A stretch of DNA of 64,000 bases from Bosea sp. Tri-49 (GTDB lineage: Bacteria > Pseudomonadota > Alphaproteobacteria > Rhizobiales > Beijerinckiaceae): assembly GCF_003952665.1 (NCBI RefSeq), contig NZ_CP017946.1:4669001-4733000 (forward strand). Direction: 5' to 3'. Every line of letters begins with the position of its first letter. Within the stretch, counting starts at the first letter, position 1. Below are positions 16,935 through 25,520 of this stretch, one piece after another. The notes under the pieces are model-generated. The model was not told the DNA's origin and ran no database searches. It saw only the letters and a list, made by a program, of their open reading frames with translations. A program made the translations under genes and the position numbers.

Positions 16935-19900
16935 TCACCTTGCCGAGGTGATCTCGATCGTGCCGAAGCCCGTCCGCCCGAAGCGATCCGGCCGGTACAT
17001 GTCCTCGATCACCGCCGCCGGCGCGACATAGCGGCCGGGCGAGACGGCCCGGGCGATATAGGCGACCGTGTAGTTCAGCTGGTCATTCCGGCCGCCGCTG
17101 CGCTCGAAGGCAGCGACGAAGCGGTCGTCGCGCGCCTCGGTATGCACCGGCGAAACCTCCTGCTTCAGCCAGTTGAGGCCCTCGACCGAGGCGCCCTCGG
17201 TGAGCTTGGCGTTCTCGATCTCCAGGCCGGCCGGGACGGGGTCGACCAGCAGCAGCCGGCCATAGCGCGCCGCCGGCTCGGTCACCTTGAGCGCGACGAC
17301 ATAGCGCTCGTTCTGGCGCAAACGCGACGGGTCGACCCGCTCGCCCTTCATGGTGAAGAGCGTGCGCTCCAGCCCAAAGCCCTGGTTCAGCGCCGGCTCC
17401 GGCGTCGATGGGATGCCGGAGACCGTGATCACAGCATTGGCCGAGGCGGTGCCGGGATTGCCGATGACGAGGGGCTTTGCCTCCAGCGCCGCCTGCGGGA
17501 TGGTGCGGTAGAAGGCGCCTTTACGCTCGGCGCCGTCGACGGTCAGCGCCATGCCCTCGGCGTCCTTGGCCATGGCGGCGGCGGCCATCGCCATCCACAT
17601 GTTCTCCTGCGTCGAGGTGTAGCGCGCGTTCTGGCGCGCGTTCTGGACGACATCGGCGGCGCGGGAGAGGTCGGCGCGCTCGCCATTGCTCTCGGCGATC
17701 AAAGTGAGGATGCCGGCGCCGTCGCGCAGCCGCGAGCCGTAATCGGCGCGCGACAGGCCGTCATCGCTGGTTTGCTGAAGCGTTCCCAGCGCGCTGCTGA
17801 AGGCGGCGCGGCCGCGGGTGCGGTCGCCGAGCAGCGAGAGCGCGGCGCCGATCTGGGCGCGGGCGAGGGGTGAGCCGAAATCGCCGAGCTTGTTGTCGGC
17901 GAGGTAGCGCAGATCGCCCATCACCGGCCGCCCGTTGCGGGCGAGCACGTAGAGGGCATAGGCGATGCCAGCCGCTTCCTCCTTGTTGATCTCGCTGGTG
18001 TTGACGACCTGGTTGCGCAGGCGGTCGAGCGCCATGTTGAACGCCGTCTGTGGCACCGCAAACTGGCGCTCGCGGGCGCGGGTCAGGAAGTCGGTGACGA
18101 AGGCGTCGAGCCAGAGATCCTCGCCGCCGACGCCCCAGAGGCCGAAGGAGCCATTGTTGCCCTGGCGGGCGAGCACCCGTTCGATCGCGGCGGTGACGCG
18201 CTCATCGGCGTTGCCGTCGAGCGCCAGCTGCTCCATCGAGGCGAGCCGGTTGACGACCAGCAGCGGCAGCGCGCGACTGATCGTCTGCTCGGTGCAGCCA
18301 TAGGGATAGCGGTCGAGCGCCTTCAGCACCGACGCGACGTCGAGCGCTGCGACCGGCGAAACCGAGACCGAGACCGCGCCAGAATCCGGCACGAGATCGG
18401 CCATCAGGTCGGCGGAGACGGTGAGCGAGCCGCCTCCCGGAATCGGCCGGACGATCCGGCGCGCGATCGTTTGCGTCGAGGGCTGTACGCGCACGGCGAG
18501 GTTCTGCACCGTGCCGATGCCGTTCGGGCCGGTGATCTTGACGTCGAAGCTGGCGCGGCCGAGCCCGGCGGCGGTGACGGGGATCGTCAGCGAGCTCTTG
18601 GCGCCGGCGGCCATGGTCATGCTGCGCCGGGTCGCGTCGGCAGCGACGACGACCGGGCCCTTGACGTCGAGATCGACGAGATAGGAGCCGGCCGGCCCCT
18701 CGACATTGTCGATCTGCAGGTGGAAGCGCGACTGGTCGCCGAGCGCCAGGAAACGCGGCAGCGTCGCCTGCGCCACGATCTGATCGCGCACGAAGACGTC
18801 GGCGCTGGCCTGGCCGGTGCGGCCGGCGCTCCAGGCCACCGCCATGACGCGGACCGAGCCATTGAAGGCCGGCAACTCGAAATCGACCTTGGCGGTGCCA
18901 TCCGGCCCGAGCTTGACCACGCCGGAATAGCGCGCCAGCGGCTCCTGCGTCGGCGCCTCGCCATTGAGCTGCGGGGCGCTGTCGCCACCGGAGCGGATCG
19001 CGCCGCGAACGCCCTGCATGCCGTCGATCAGATAGCCGTAGAGATCGCGCAGTTCATGGCCGAGCTGGCGCTGGCCGAAGAAGTACTTGGTCGGATCGGG
19101 GCTCTCGAAGCGAGTGAGGTTGAGGATGCCGATATCGACCGCGGCGACGGTGATGAAGGCTTCTTCGCCTGCTTTCGCACCCGTGACCTTGACCGGAAGC
19201 GACAGCGTCGAGAGCGGGCGCACCAGATTGGGCGCGCCGAGATCGATGGCGAGGTTGCGCTCCTCCTTGCCGACGCTGAACCAGGCGAGGCCGATGGCGC
19301 GGCCGGGCATGCGCTGCGCAGCCGTGTCCATCGGGCGATGGGCGAGCACGACGAGATAGGCGCTGGCGCCCCAGTCCGACTTGGCGGGGATGGTCACGGT
19401 CGTGCCATTGGCCGGCACGTCGACGGTGCGGATCTCGGCGACCCGGTCGCTCATCACCGCGAGCGTCGCCTTGCCGGCGAAGCGCGGGGTCAGGCGCACC
19501 TGCATGCTCTCGCCATTGCCGTAGGACGGCTTGTCGAGGGCGACGTCGAGCACATCCGGCTGGTCGGCAGTCTTGTCGGTCTCGTAGCCGACATTGAAGG
19601 AGACGCTGGTCTCGGTCGCCTCGGCGCCGTCGGCGCTGACGTCGAGCCGGTAATTGCCCCATTGTACGGGGGCTGAGATGCGGGCCGGCGTGTTTTCGGC
19701 GACGGCGACGGCGACATCGCCATCGGCGACGCGGCGGGTCGTCTTGACCCCCTCATAGTTCCAGCGGCCGTCCTGATAGAACCACTGATAGTTGCGGGAG
19801 ACCTTGGACAGCGTCCATTTCAGGCCCTGGCGGGCGATGCGGCGGCCGTCGCCCTGGGCCATGATCACGTCGAAAATCGCGGTCTGGCCATTGCCGAGCT

Positions 19901-22187
19901 CACCCTCCTTGAAGGCCTTGCGCACGCCGATGGCGGCGCCCTTGGGCACGATCGGCATGGTGACGGAGCGGGCGATGGCGCGCCCGCCCGGCTCGCCGAC
20001 GCGCACGGTCAATTCGACTTCAAGCGGCCGGTTGGTCTCAGGCTGGGCAACCGGGTTGGCGATCGTGACCTTGCCGTCGGCGCCGGTCTTGGCGGCGTCC
20101 TCGAACTCGGCCTGCTGCGGCTCGAAGGCCTCGTCGGTCAGGCCGACCTCGTAGCCGGCGAAGCCGGGGATCGCGGTCTGCGCCGCCGAGCGCACGGTCA
20201 TCGAGCCGGTGACGTCGAGATCGGAACCGGGCGCGCCGTAGAGATAGCGGGCGTTGACGTCGATCTCGGCCGGCTCGCCGGCCTGCAGCACCTGCTTCTT
20301 CGGCGAAAGCGTCAGCTCAAGCCGCTCGGGGACATAGTCCTCGACCAGGAAGGAGATCTCGCCGATCGACGCGCCCTTCGGGTCGGAATAGGCCTGGACG
20401 CGCCAGGTGCCGGTCTGTGCGCCGGAGATCAGCGGGATCGAATGGGCGCGTCCGCCGGCGCCCTGGTCCTCGACCTGGCGGCGGCGGTACTCGACGCCGT
20501 CGGGCCGCCTGACGACGAGAGTCAGCGGCAGGCCGGAGACGGCGGCACCCTTGGCATCGCGCAGCAGCGTCGTCAGGTAGACGGTCTCGCCGGAGCGATA
20601 GACCCCGCGCTCGGTGTAGAGGAAGGCGTCGAGCCCGGCCGGGGCGACGCGGCCCTTCACGCCGCGATCCGACAGGTCGAAGGCGGTCTGCTTCAGGTCG
20701 AGGAAGCCGTAATCCTCGGCGACGCTGGCAGTGACGAGGCCGGGCGCATTGCCACCCTGGCCCTTGCCGAGGGCGGCGTCGAAGCGGGCATAGCCGTTGG
20801 CGTCGGAGCGGACGGTCGCCAGCACCTCGTTGTTGCGGGCGATGAGGCGCAGTTCCGCATTGGCGACGGGCGAGGCATCGGCGAGCGAGCGCACCAGCAC
20901 ATGCACGCCGTCCGGCCCGGAAAAGGAGGTTAGGCCGAGGTCGGAGACGACGAACCATTGCGTCGCGCGGGTGGTGCCGTCGTCATAGTCGCCGTCGCCG
21001 TCCGATGAGCTCGCGGTCCGGCTGGTGCCGGTCGGCTTGGCGAACATCACATAGACGCCGGGCTGGAGCCGGCCGACCGCCTCCAGCACCGGGAAGGCGG
21101 TGGTGACGTCCTTGTTGAGCTCGGACTTCACCGCCATCGTGCCTTTCCAGACGCTCGAACCCTTGTCGGAGGCGATCTGGCCCGCATTGTAGCTGCCGAG
21201 CTGGCTGAGGAAGTCGTCGGAATGGACCGAGCCGATCAGGTTGCGGTCGCCGATGCGCATCACTTCGAGATCGAGGCTGTCGGCATTGACCGAGACGACC
21301 GGCACGCCCTGCTGGCCGGTGCGCGGCAGCACGTAGTTCTTGCCGGTGAAGCGCACGGAGGGGGCGCGGTCGCGGACATAGACCTCGTAATCGGCCGATT
21401 TCAGCAGCTTTTCGTCGGGGATGGCCGAGGGCACACCCTGGCGGATGACGAAGCCGTAGCGCTCGCCATGGCGCAGACCGTCGACGCAGAGCTGGCGCTC
21501 CTCGCCGCTGACGGCGAAATCGCCCTTGCCGGTGATGGCGACATAGGGCGCGAAGTCGACGCGGCCGCGCGAGAGCGGCTCGGAGAATTCGAAGCAGGCG
21601 CGTGGGCTCGCCGCGTCGGAATCGACCTTGTTGGAGATGAGGCGGAAGCCGCGCTGGGCCCGCAGCGCCTCGTAATCCGTACGCAGCGAGGCGTTGTCGG
21701 CAAGATCGAGGCTGAGGCGATAGGTGGTCAGCGCCGGGCGCCAGAGCTCATGCTTCTCGAAGACGCGGGCGAGCACGCCGAGCGAAGAGGCCTCGTCGGG
21801 GCGCGAGGTCGAGCGCTGATAGGCGAGATAGGCGGCGCTGATCGCGCGCTCGCGGAGTTCGTAGCGCTCGCGATAATCGCGCGGCTCGATGCCGCTCGCC
21901 GCCTGTGCCATCAGGCGCCAGCCGCCGGGGTTGGCGGGATCGGCCACCGCTGCAGCATTGGCGAGCGGCAGGGCAGCGCGGGCGTCGCCGCGATTGAGGG
22001 CGGCACTGCCGTCTCGCAGCAAGGTGGCGAAGGGGCGCTGGCCGACCGAGACCTCGCGCTTCAGCCGCTCTTCCAGGCGCTGGCCGTCGCTGGCGAGATC
22101 GGGCCGGACATAGGCCTTCTGGGCGAAAGCGGGTCCGGCGGCGACAGTCAGGCCGAGCAGGAGGGCGAGACGGACGAGATGGCGCAT
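16935..22187 (-). CDS. bacterial alpha-2-macroglobulin family protein (YfhM-like)
   Basis: A 1750-residue periplasmic protein of the bacterial alpha-2-macroglobulin family, which traps proteases that breach the envelope. Signal peptide MRHLVRLALLLGLTVAAGPAFAQ; the open frame extends 62 codons upstream but without family sequence. The thioester motif is intact as CTEQ (C1298) within YPYGCTEQTISRALPLLV. Macroglobulin repeats and the complement-like C-terminal helical domain follow the usual order. Unlike the Escherichia coli homologue, no lipobox cysteine follows the signal peptide, so the protein looks soluble rather than membrane-tethered. It is upstream of pbpC by four bases and presumably co-transcribed. 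Confidence 0.94.
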   Translation of the reverse strand: MRHLVRLALLLGLTVAAGPAFAQKAYVRPDLASDGQRLEERLKREVSVGQRPFATLLRDGSAALNRGDARAALPLANAAAVADPANPGGWRLMAQAASGIEPRDYRERYELRERAISAAYLAYQRSTSRPDEASSLGVLARVFEKHELWRPALTTYRLSLDLADNASLRTDYEALRAQRGFRLISNKVDSDAASPRACFEFSEPLSRGRVDFAPYVAITGKGDFAVSGEERQLCVDGLRHGERYGFVIRQGVPSAIPDEKLLKSADYEVYVRDRAPSVRFTGKNYVLPRTGQQGVPVVSVNADSLDLEVMRIGDRNLIGSVHSDDFLSQLGSYNAGQIASDKGSSVWKGTMAVKSELNKDVTTAFPVLEAVGRLQPGVYVMFAKPTGTSRTASSSDGDGDYDDGTTRATQWFVVSDLGLTSFSGPDGVHVLVRSLADASPVANAELRLIARNNEVLATVRSDANGYARFDAALGKGQGGNAPGLVTASVAEDYGFLDLKQTAFDLSDRGVKGRVAPAGLDAFLYTERGVYRSGETVYLTTLLRDAKGAAVSGLPLTLVVRRPDGVEYRRRQVEDQGAGGRAHSIPLISGAQTGTWRVQAYSDPKGASIGEISFLVEDYVPERLELTLSPKKQVLQAGEPAEIDVNARYLYGAPGSDLDVTGSMTVRSAAQTAIPGFAGYEVGLTDEAFEPQQAEFEDAAKTGADGKVTIANPVAQPETNRPLEVELTVRVGEPGGRAIARSVTMPIVPKGAAIGVRKAFKEGELGNGQTAIFDVIMAQGDGRRIARQGLKWTLSKVSRNYQWFYQDGRWNYEGVKTTRRVADGDVAVAVAENTPARISAPVQWGNYRLDVSADGAEATETSVSFNVGYETDKTADQPDVLDVALDKPSYGNGESMQVRLTPRFAGKATLAVMSDRVAEIRTVDVPANGTTVTIPAKSDWGASAYLVVLAHRPMDTAAQRMPGRAIGLAWFSVGKEERNLAIDLGAPNLVRPLSTLSLPVKVTGAKAGEEAFITVAAVDIGILNLTRFESPDPTKYFFGQRQLGHELRDLYGYLIDGMQGVRGAIRSGGDSAPQLNGEAPTQEPLARYSGVVKLGPDGTAKVDFELPAFNGSVRVMAVAWSAGRTGQASADVFVRDQIVAQATLPRFLALGDQSRFHLQIDNVEGPAGSYLVDLDVKGPVVVAADATRRSMTMAAGAKSSLTIPVTAAGLGRASFDVKITGPNGIGTVQNLAVRVQPSTQTIARRIVRPIPGGGSLTVSADLMADLVPDSGAVSVSVSPVAALDVASVLKALDRYPYGCTEQTISRALPLLVVNRLASMEQLALDGNADERVTAAIERVLARQGNNGSFGLWGVGGEDLWLDAFVTDFLTRARERQFAVPQTAFNMALDRLRNQVVNTSEINKEEAAGIAYALYVLARNGRPVMGDLRYLADNKLGDFGSPLARAQIGAALSLLGDRTRGRAAFSSALGTLQQTSDDGLSRADYGSRLRDGAGILTLIAESNGERADLSRAADVVQNARQNARYTSTQENMWMAMAAAAMAKDAEGMALTVDGAERKGAFYRTIPQAALEAKPLVIGNPGTASANAVITVSGIPSTPEPALNQGFGLERTLFTMKGERVDPSRLRQNERYVVALKVTEPAARYGRLLLVDPVPAGLEIENAKLTEGASVEGLNWLKQEVSPVHTEARDDRFVAAFERSGGRNDQLNYTVAYIARAVSPGRYVAPAAVIEDMYRPDRFGRTGFGTIEITSAR

Positions 22188-22397
22188 GGCTCGGTCTCCG
22201 AAAAGGCGGGCGGCTCGATAGTTGCCGCGGCAGGCGTCGACGCGATGACGGGTCATCGCATTGCGCTGCGCGAAGCTAGCACCGGGCGCGTCGGGCGCAA
22301 CTCGGCTTGCGGCCGGGAGAGCTCTTCTCGCCTCTTGCCTCTGCGGCAAGGCTGACGCTGAATGGCGCCGCATCGCGGCGCGGTCTGGAACGAGGAG

Positions 22398-23780
22398 ATG
22401 GTTGTGTTCAAGGTTCCCGCGCTGATCGGCATCGCCGCCATCCTTGCCTGCCTCAATGCCGCGCAGGCGCAGCAGCCGGCCGATCCGCGCTTGGCCGCGG
22501 CGACGCAGGCCTATGCCGCGCTGCCGGAGGTCGAGCGCAAGGCGATCCAGTCAGACCTGATCTGGACCGGACATCTCAACAGTGCCGCCACCGGCAATTT
22601 CGGATCGCTGACCTTCCGCGCCGTGAACGGCTTCAAGGCCGGACGCGGCCAGCCTGACGGGCAACTGACCCCGGCGGAACGGCAGGAGCTTGCGCGTCTC
22701 GCCAGGACGGCGCGCGATGCGGCGGGCTTCGCCGTGATCACCGACCAGCCGACCGGCGTGCGTATCGGCATTCCGCAAAAGCTCCTGCCGAAGCGCGAGG
22801 CGACGGCGGCCGGCGGCAGCCGCTGGCAGAGCGCAGATGGCAAGGTCACGCTCGATGTCAGCGCAGGCCCTGCGACCGAGCCGCTCCAGGCGATCTTCGA
22901 CCGGGCGATCGCGGTCAATCCGAACATCCAGCGCAAGGTCACCTACAAGCTGCTGCAGCCGAGCTTCTTCGTCGTCGCCGGCGAGACGCCGACCGGGAAA
23001 TTCTTCCGGCGGCAGGCATTGGGGCCAACGGGCCTGCGCGGCTTCTCGATCGGCTACGACAAGGCGGTCTCCGCAACCTTCGACAAGGTGGTGACCGCGA
23101 TCGCCGACAGTTTCGAGCCGTTCCCGAGCGGTCCGGCGCCAGTTCTCGCTCCGACGCCTGCAGTGCCGGGTGCTCCTCCAGTTGCCACTGCACCAGCCCA
23201 GCCGGTGACCGAGCGCTTCGGCGTCGGCCTCCTCGTCGGCAAGGAGCTCGTGCTGACGGCGCGCGCAGCGGTCGATCCCTGCAAGGGGCTCAAGGTCGGC
23301 TCGCGGCCAGCAAAGTTGCGGTTGCAGGATCAGGCGAGCGGGCTCGCGCTGCTCGACGTGCCCGGATTGGCTTCCGGGGTCGTGCCCGGGTTGCGGGAGG
23401 CTGCGCCGACGGCGAAGGAGGCCGTGGTCGTGCTCGCCTATGACGGAACCGCCGCCGCGCGCACAGCGGTCGCGCTGCCGGGAGAAGTGATGAGCGATGT
23501 GGTACTCGCGCCGTTGCAGCCTGGTGGGGCTGGCAGCCCGGTCTTCGACCGACAGGGCCGTCTGGCGGGACTGGTCACCGCCAACCCCTCGGACAAAGGG
23601 CTGATTGCCGGCGTCGCGCCGCAGCGCAATCATACGATCGCCGGCGTCGCGCAGCTCAGGGCAATGCTGGAGAAGGCCGATGCCAAGCCTGCTGCCGCGG
23701 CGGCTGGCGGCGAGCTGAGCACCGGAGCGATCGCGGAGGCCTCCGGCAAGAGCGTCGTGCCCGTCTCCTGCGGGCTTTGA
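22398..23780 (+). CDS. exported peptidoglycan-binding-like protein with catalytically dead trypsin-like domain
   Basis: A 460-residue exported protein, signal peptide to about residue 25 (AAQA-QQ). Residues 48-100 (IQSDLIWTGHLNSAATGNFG...DGQLTPAERQ) resemble a peptidoglycan-binding domain. A middle region of unknown type is followed by a Pro/Ala linker (243-270) and a trypsin-like fold at about 272-430. The catalytic residues are replaced: the usual TAAH block reads LTARAAVDPC, the Asp strand reads SGLALLDV, and the nucleophile motif GNSGGP reads GGAGSP with Ala378. A GTG two codons downstream, with GAGGAG six bases before it, is an alternative start. It lies divergent from the alpha-2-macroglobulin gene. 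Not assignable to a named family with certainty. Confidence 0.75.
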   Translation: MVVFKVPALIGIAAILACLNAAQAQQPADPRLAAATQAYAALPEVERKAIQSDLIWTGHLNSAATGNFGSLTFRAVNGFKAGRGQPDGQLTPAERQELARLARTARDAAGFAVITDQPTGVRIGIPQKLLPKREATAAGGSRWQSADGKVTLDVSAGPATEPLQAIFDRAIAVNPNIQRKVTYKLLQPSFFVVAGETPTGKFFRRQALGPTGLRGFSIGYDKAVSATFDKVVTAIADSFEPFPSGPAPVLAPTPAVPGAPPVATAPAQPVTERFGVGLLVGKELVLTARAAVDPCKGLKVGSRPAKLRLQDQASGLALLDVPGLASGVVPGLREAAPTAKEAVVVLAYDGTAAARTAVALPGEVMSDVVLAPLQPGGAGSPVFDRQGRLAGLVTANPSDKGLIAGVAPQRNHTIAGVAQLRAMLEKADAKPAAAAAGGELSTGAIAEASGKSVVPVSCGL

Positions 23781-23928
23781 CGCTCGCCGGGCAGGGCGTG
23801 CATACAGCATACAAAGATGGTTGCCTCGCCAGCGGCAATCGGCTCTGATAGCGAGAATACCAAGGAAGCCGCGCCGTGAGGCGAAGAAGCTTTCAAATTT
23901 TAAATCGATTGAACGGGAGGGAGATAAA

Positions 23929-24921
23929 ATGAGCAGAATCAGCAGGCGTTCGGTCCTCAAAGGCGCGGCGGCAGCAAGCGCGGCAGGGCTGATCACAGGC
24001 CCGGCGATCGGCCAGGCACAGTATCCGAGCCGGCCGGTGACCTTGATTTGCCCGTGGGGTGCGGGCGGCGGTACGGATGCGACGGCGCGCATCGTCGCGC
24101 AGTTGCTGGAGAAGGATCTCGGCCAGCCCTTCAACGTGGTGAACCGCACCGGCGGCTCGGGCGTCGTCGGACACCAGGCGATCGCGTCCGGAGCGCCGGA
24201 CGGCTACACGATCGGCATGCTGACGGTCGAGATCGCGATGATGCGCCATCAGGGCCTGACCGAGCTGAAATCGAGCGACTATGCCGCGCTCGGCCTGATG
24301 AACGAGGATCCGCCGGGCGTGCAGGTCTCGGCCTCCAGCCCCTACAAGGACATCAAGGAGCTGGCGGCGGCGATCAAGGCTGCGCCGCATGGTAAGCTCA
24401 AGGCGTCCGGCACCGGCCAGGGCGGCATCTGGCACCTCGCGCTGGTCGGCTGGCTGGTCGCGATGGGGCTGAAACCCGACCATGTCGCCTGGGTGCCGTC
24501 GAACGGCGCCGCGCCCGGCATGCAGGATCTGGCGGCCGGCGGCATCGACATCGTCACCTGTTCGGTGCCGGAAGCACGGGCGATGATCGACGCCGGCAAG
24601 GCGAAGGCGCTGGCGATCATGGCGAGCGCGCGCAATCCGCAGTTCAAGGACGTGCCGACGCTGAACGAGTCGCTGGGGATCAACTACTCGGTCGGCGCCT
24701 GGCGCGGCATCGGCGCGCCCAAGGCCGTGCCTGCCGACATCCAGGCCAAGCTGACGGCGTCGCTGAAGAAGGCCTTCGACTCCAAGGAGTACCAGGACTT
24801 CATGAACTCGCGCGGCTTCGGCATGAAGTTCGCCGACGGTCCGGGCTTCGCCAAGTTCATGGCCGACAGCGACATCTCGATGGCGTCGGCGATGAAGGCT
24901 GCCGGCCTGGCCAAGGCCTGA
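23929..24921 (+). CDS. tctC: tripartite tricarboxylate transporter substrate-binding protein (TctC/Bug)
   Basis: A 330-residue Bug-type binding protein with a twin-arginine signal (SRRSVLKGAAAASAAG) and the family opening QYPSRPVTLICPWGAGGGTDATARIVAQLLEKDLG. The ATG is chosen because a strong GGGAGGGAG precedes it by seven bases; the frame upstream is not protein-like. It heads a complete TctC-TctB-TctA operon, so it is the high-affinity receptor for the sodium- or proton-coupled permease that follows. Citrate-like tri- or dicarboxylates are the usual ligands in the family; the exact one is not predictable. Confidence 0.94.
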   Translation: MSRISRRSVLKGAAAASAAGLITGPAIGQAQYPSRPVTLICPWGAGGGTDATARIVAQLLEKDLGQPFNVVNRTGGSGVVGHQAIASGAPDGYTIGMLTVEIAMMRHQGLTELKSSDYAALGLMNEDPPGVQVSASSPYKDIKELAAAIKAAPHGKLKASGTGQGGIWHLALVGWLVAMGLKPDHVAWVPSNGAAPGMQDLAAGGIDIVTCSVPEARAMIDAGKAKALAIMASARNPQFKDVPTLNESLGINYSVGAWRGIGAPKAVPADIQAKLTASLKKAFDSKEYQDFMNSRGFGMKFADGPGFAKFMADSDISMASAMKAAGLAKA

Positions 24922-24941
24922 TCGCTCACAAGCAGGGCGGA

Positions 24942-24958
24942 CGGGCGAACGACGCCCG
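24942..24958 (+). other. GC-rich hairpin between tctC and tctB
   Basis: A perfect 6-bp stem CGGGCG-AACGA-CGCCCG, with overlapping alternative pairing GGGCGG/CCGCCC, lies 20 bases after tctC. There is no T-run. By analogy with other binding-protein operons it may raise the level of the receptor message relative to the permease message; this is inference. Confidence 0.45.
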
Positions 24959-25021
24959 CCCGTTCCTCCGCTCCAGTCGGCGCCGGCGCGGCGCAATCAC
25001 AGTTCGACGAGAATTCGCAGC

Positions 25022-25513
25022 ATGTTGTTGTCAGACCGCGTGACCGGCGGCGTCATCGCGACGCTCGGCGCTGCCGCCTTCTTCTATGGTTCGAAACTGC
25101 CGCCCGTGCCCGGCCAGCAGGTCGGCCCCTCGGCCTTCCCGATGGTGGTCGGCGCCGGGCTGGTGCTCTGTGGCGTGATGATCGTGCTCGGTGTCGGCCG
25201 CCATTTCGAGGAGGTCGCCGAGGCTGATGTCGCGAGTCATAGCGCGCCGGAGCTGCTCGAGCCGCTGCCGGCCTGGCGCAACTGGCTGGCGCTGCTGCCG
25301 CCGGCGCTGCTGCTGTTCTATGCGCTCGTCTCCGAGCGGCTCGGCTTCCTGCCGACGGCGGCGATCATGGTGCTGACCGCGAGCCTCGCCTTCGGCGCCA
25401 GACTCAAGCTCGCCGTGCCGCTCGCGCTGATCGCGCCCTTCGTCATCAACCTGATCTTCCTCAAGCTGCTGCGCGTGCCCTTGCCCGGCGGCCTGCTGCC
25501 CTTCCCCTGGTGA
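25022..25513 (+). CDS. tctB: tripartite tricarboxylate transporter small membrane subunit TctB
   Basis: A 163-residue protein with four predicted membrane helices (residues about 9-25, 40-58, 90-108 and a long hydrophobic segment 115-155). The N-terminal VTGGVIATLGAAAFF and the GPSAFPMVVGAGLVLCGVMIV motif are typical of TctB. It is a poorly conserved small subunit that joins TctA in the inner membrane. It sits 100 bases after tctC and seven before tctA. Confidence 0.9.
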   Translation: MLLSDRVTGGVIATLGAAAFFYGSKLPPVPGQQVGPSAFPMVVGAGLVLCGVMIVLGVGRHFEEVAEADVASHSAPELLEPLPAWRNWLALLPPALLLFYALVSERLGFLPTAAIMVLTASLAFGARLKLAVPLALIAPFVINLIFLKLLRVPLPGGLLPFPW

Positions 25514-25520
25514 GGCCGCG

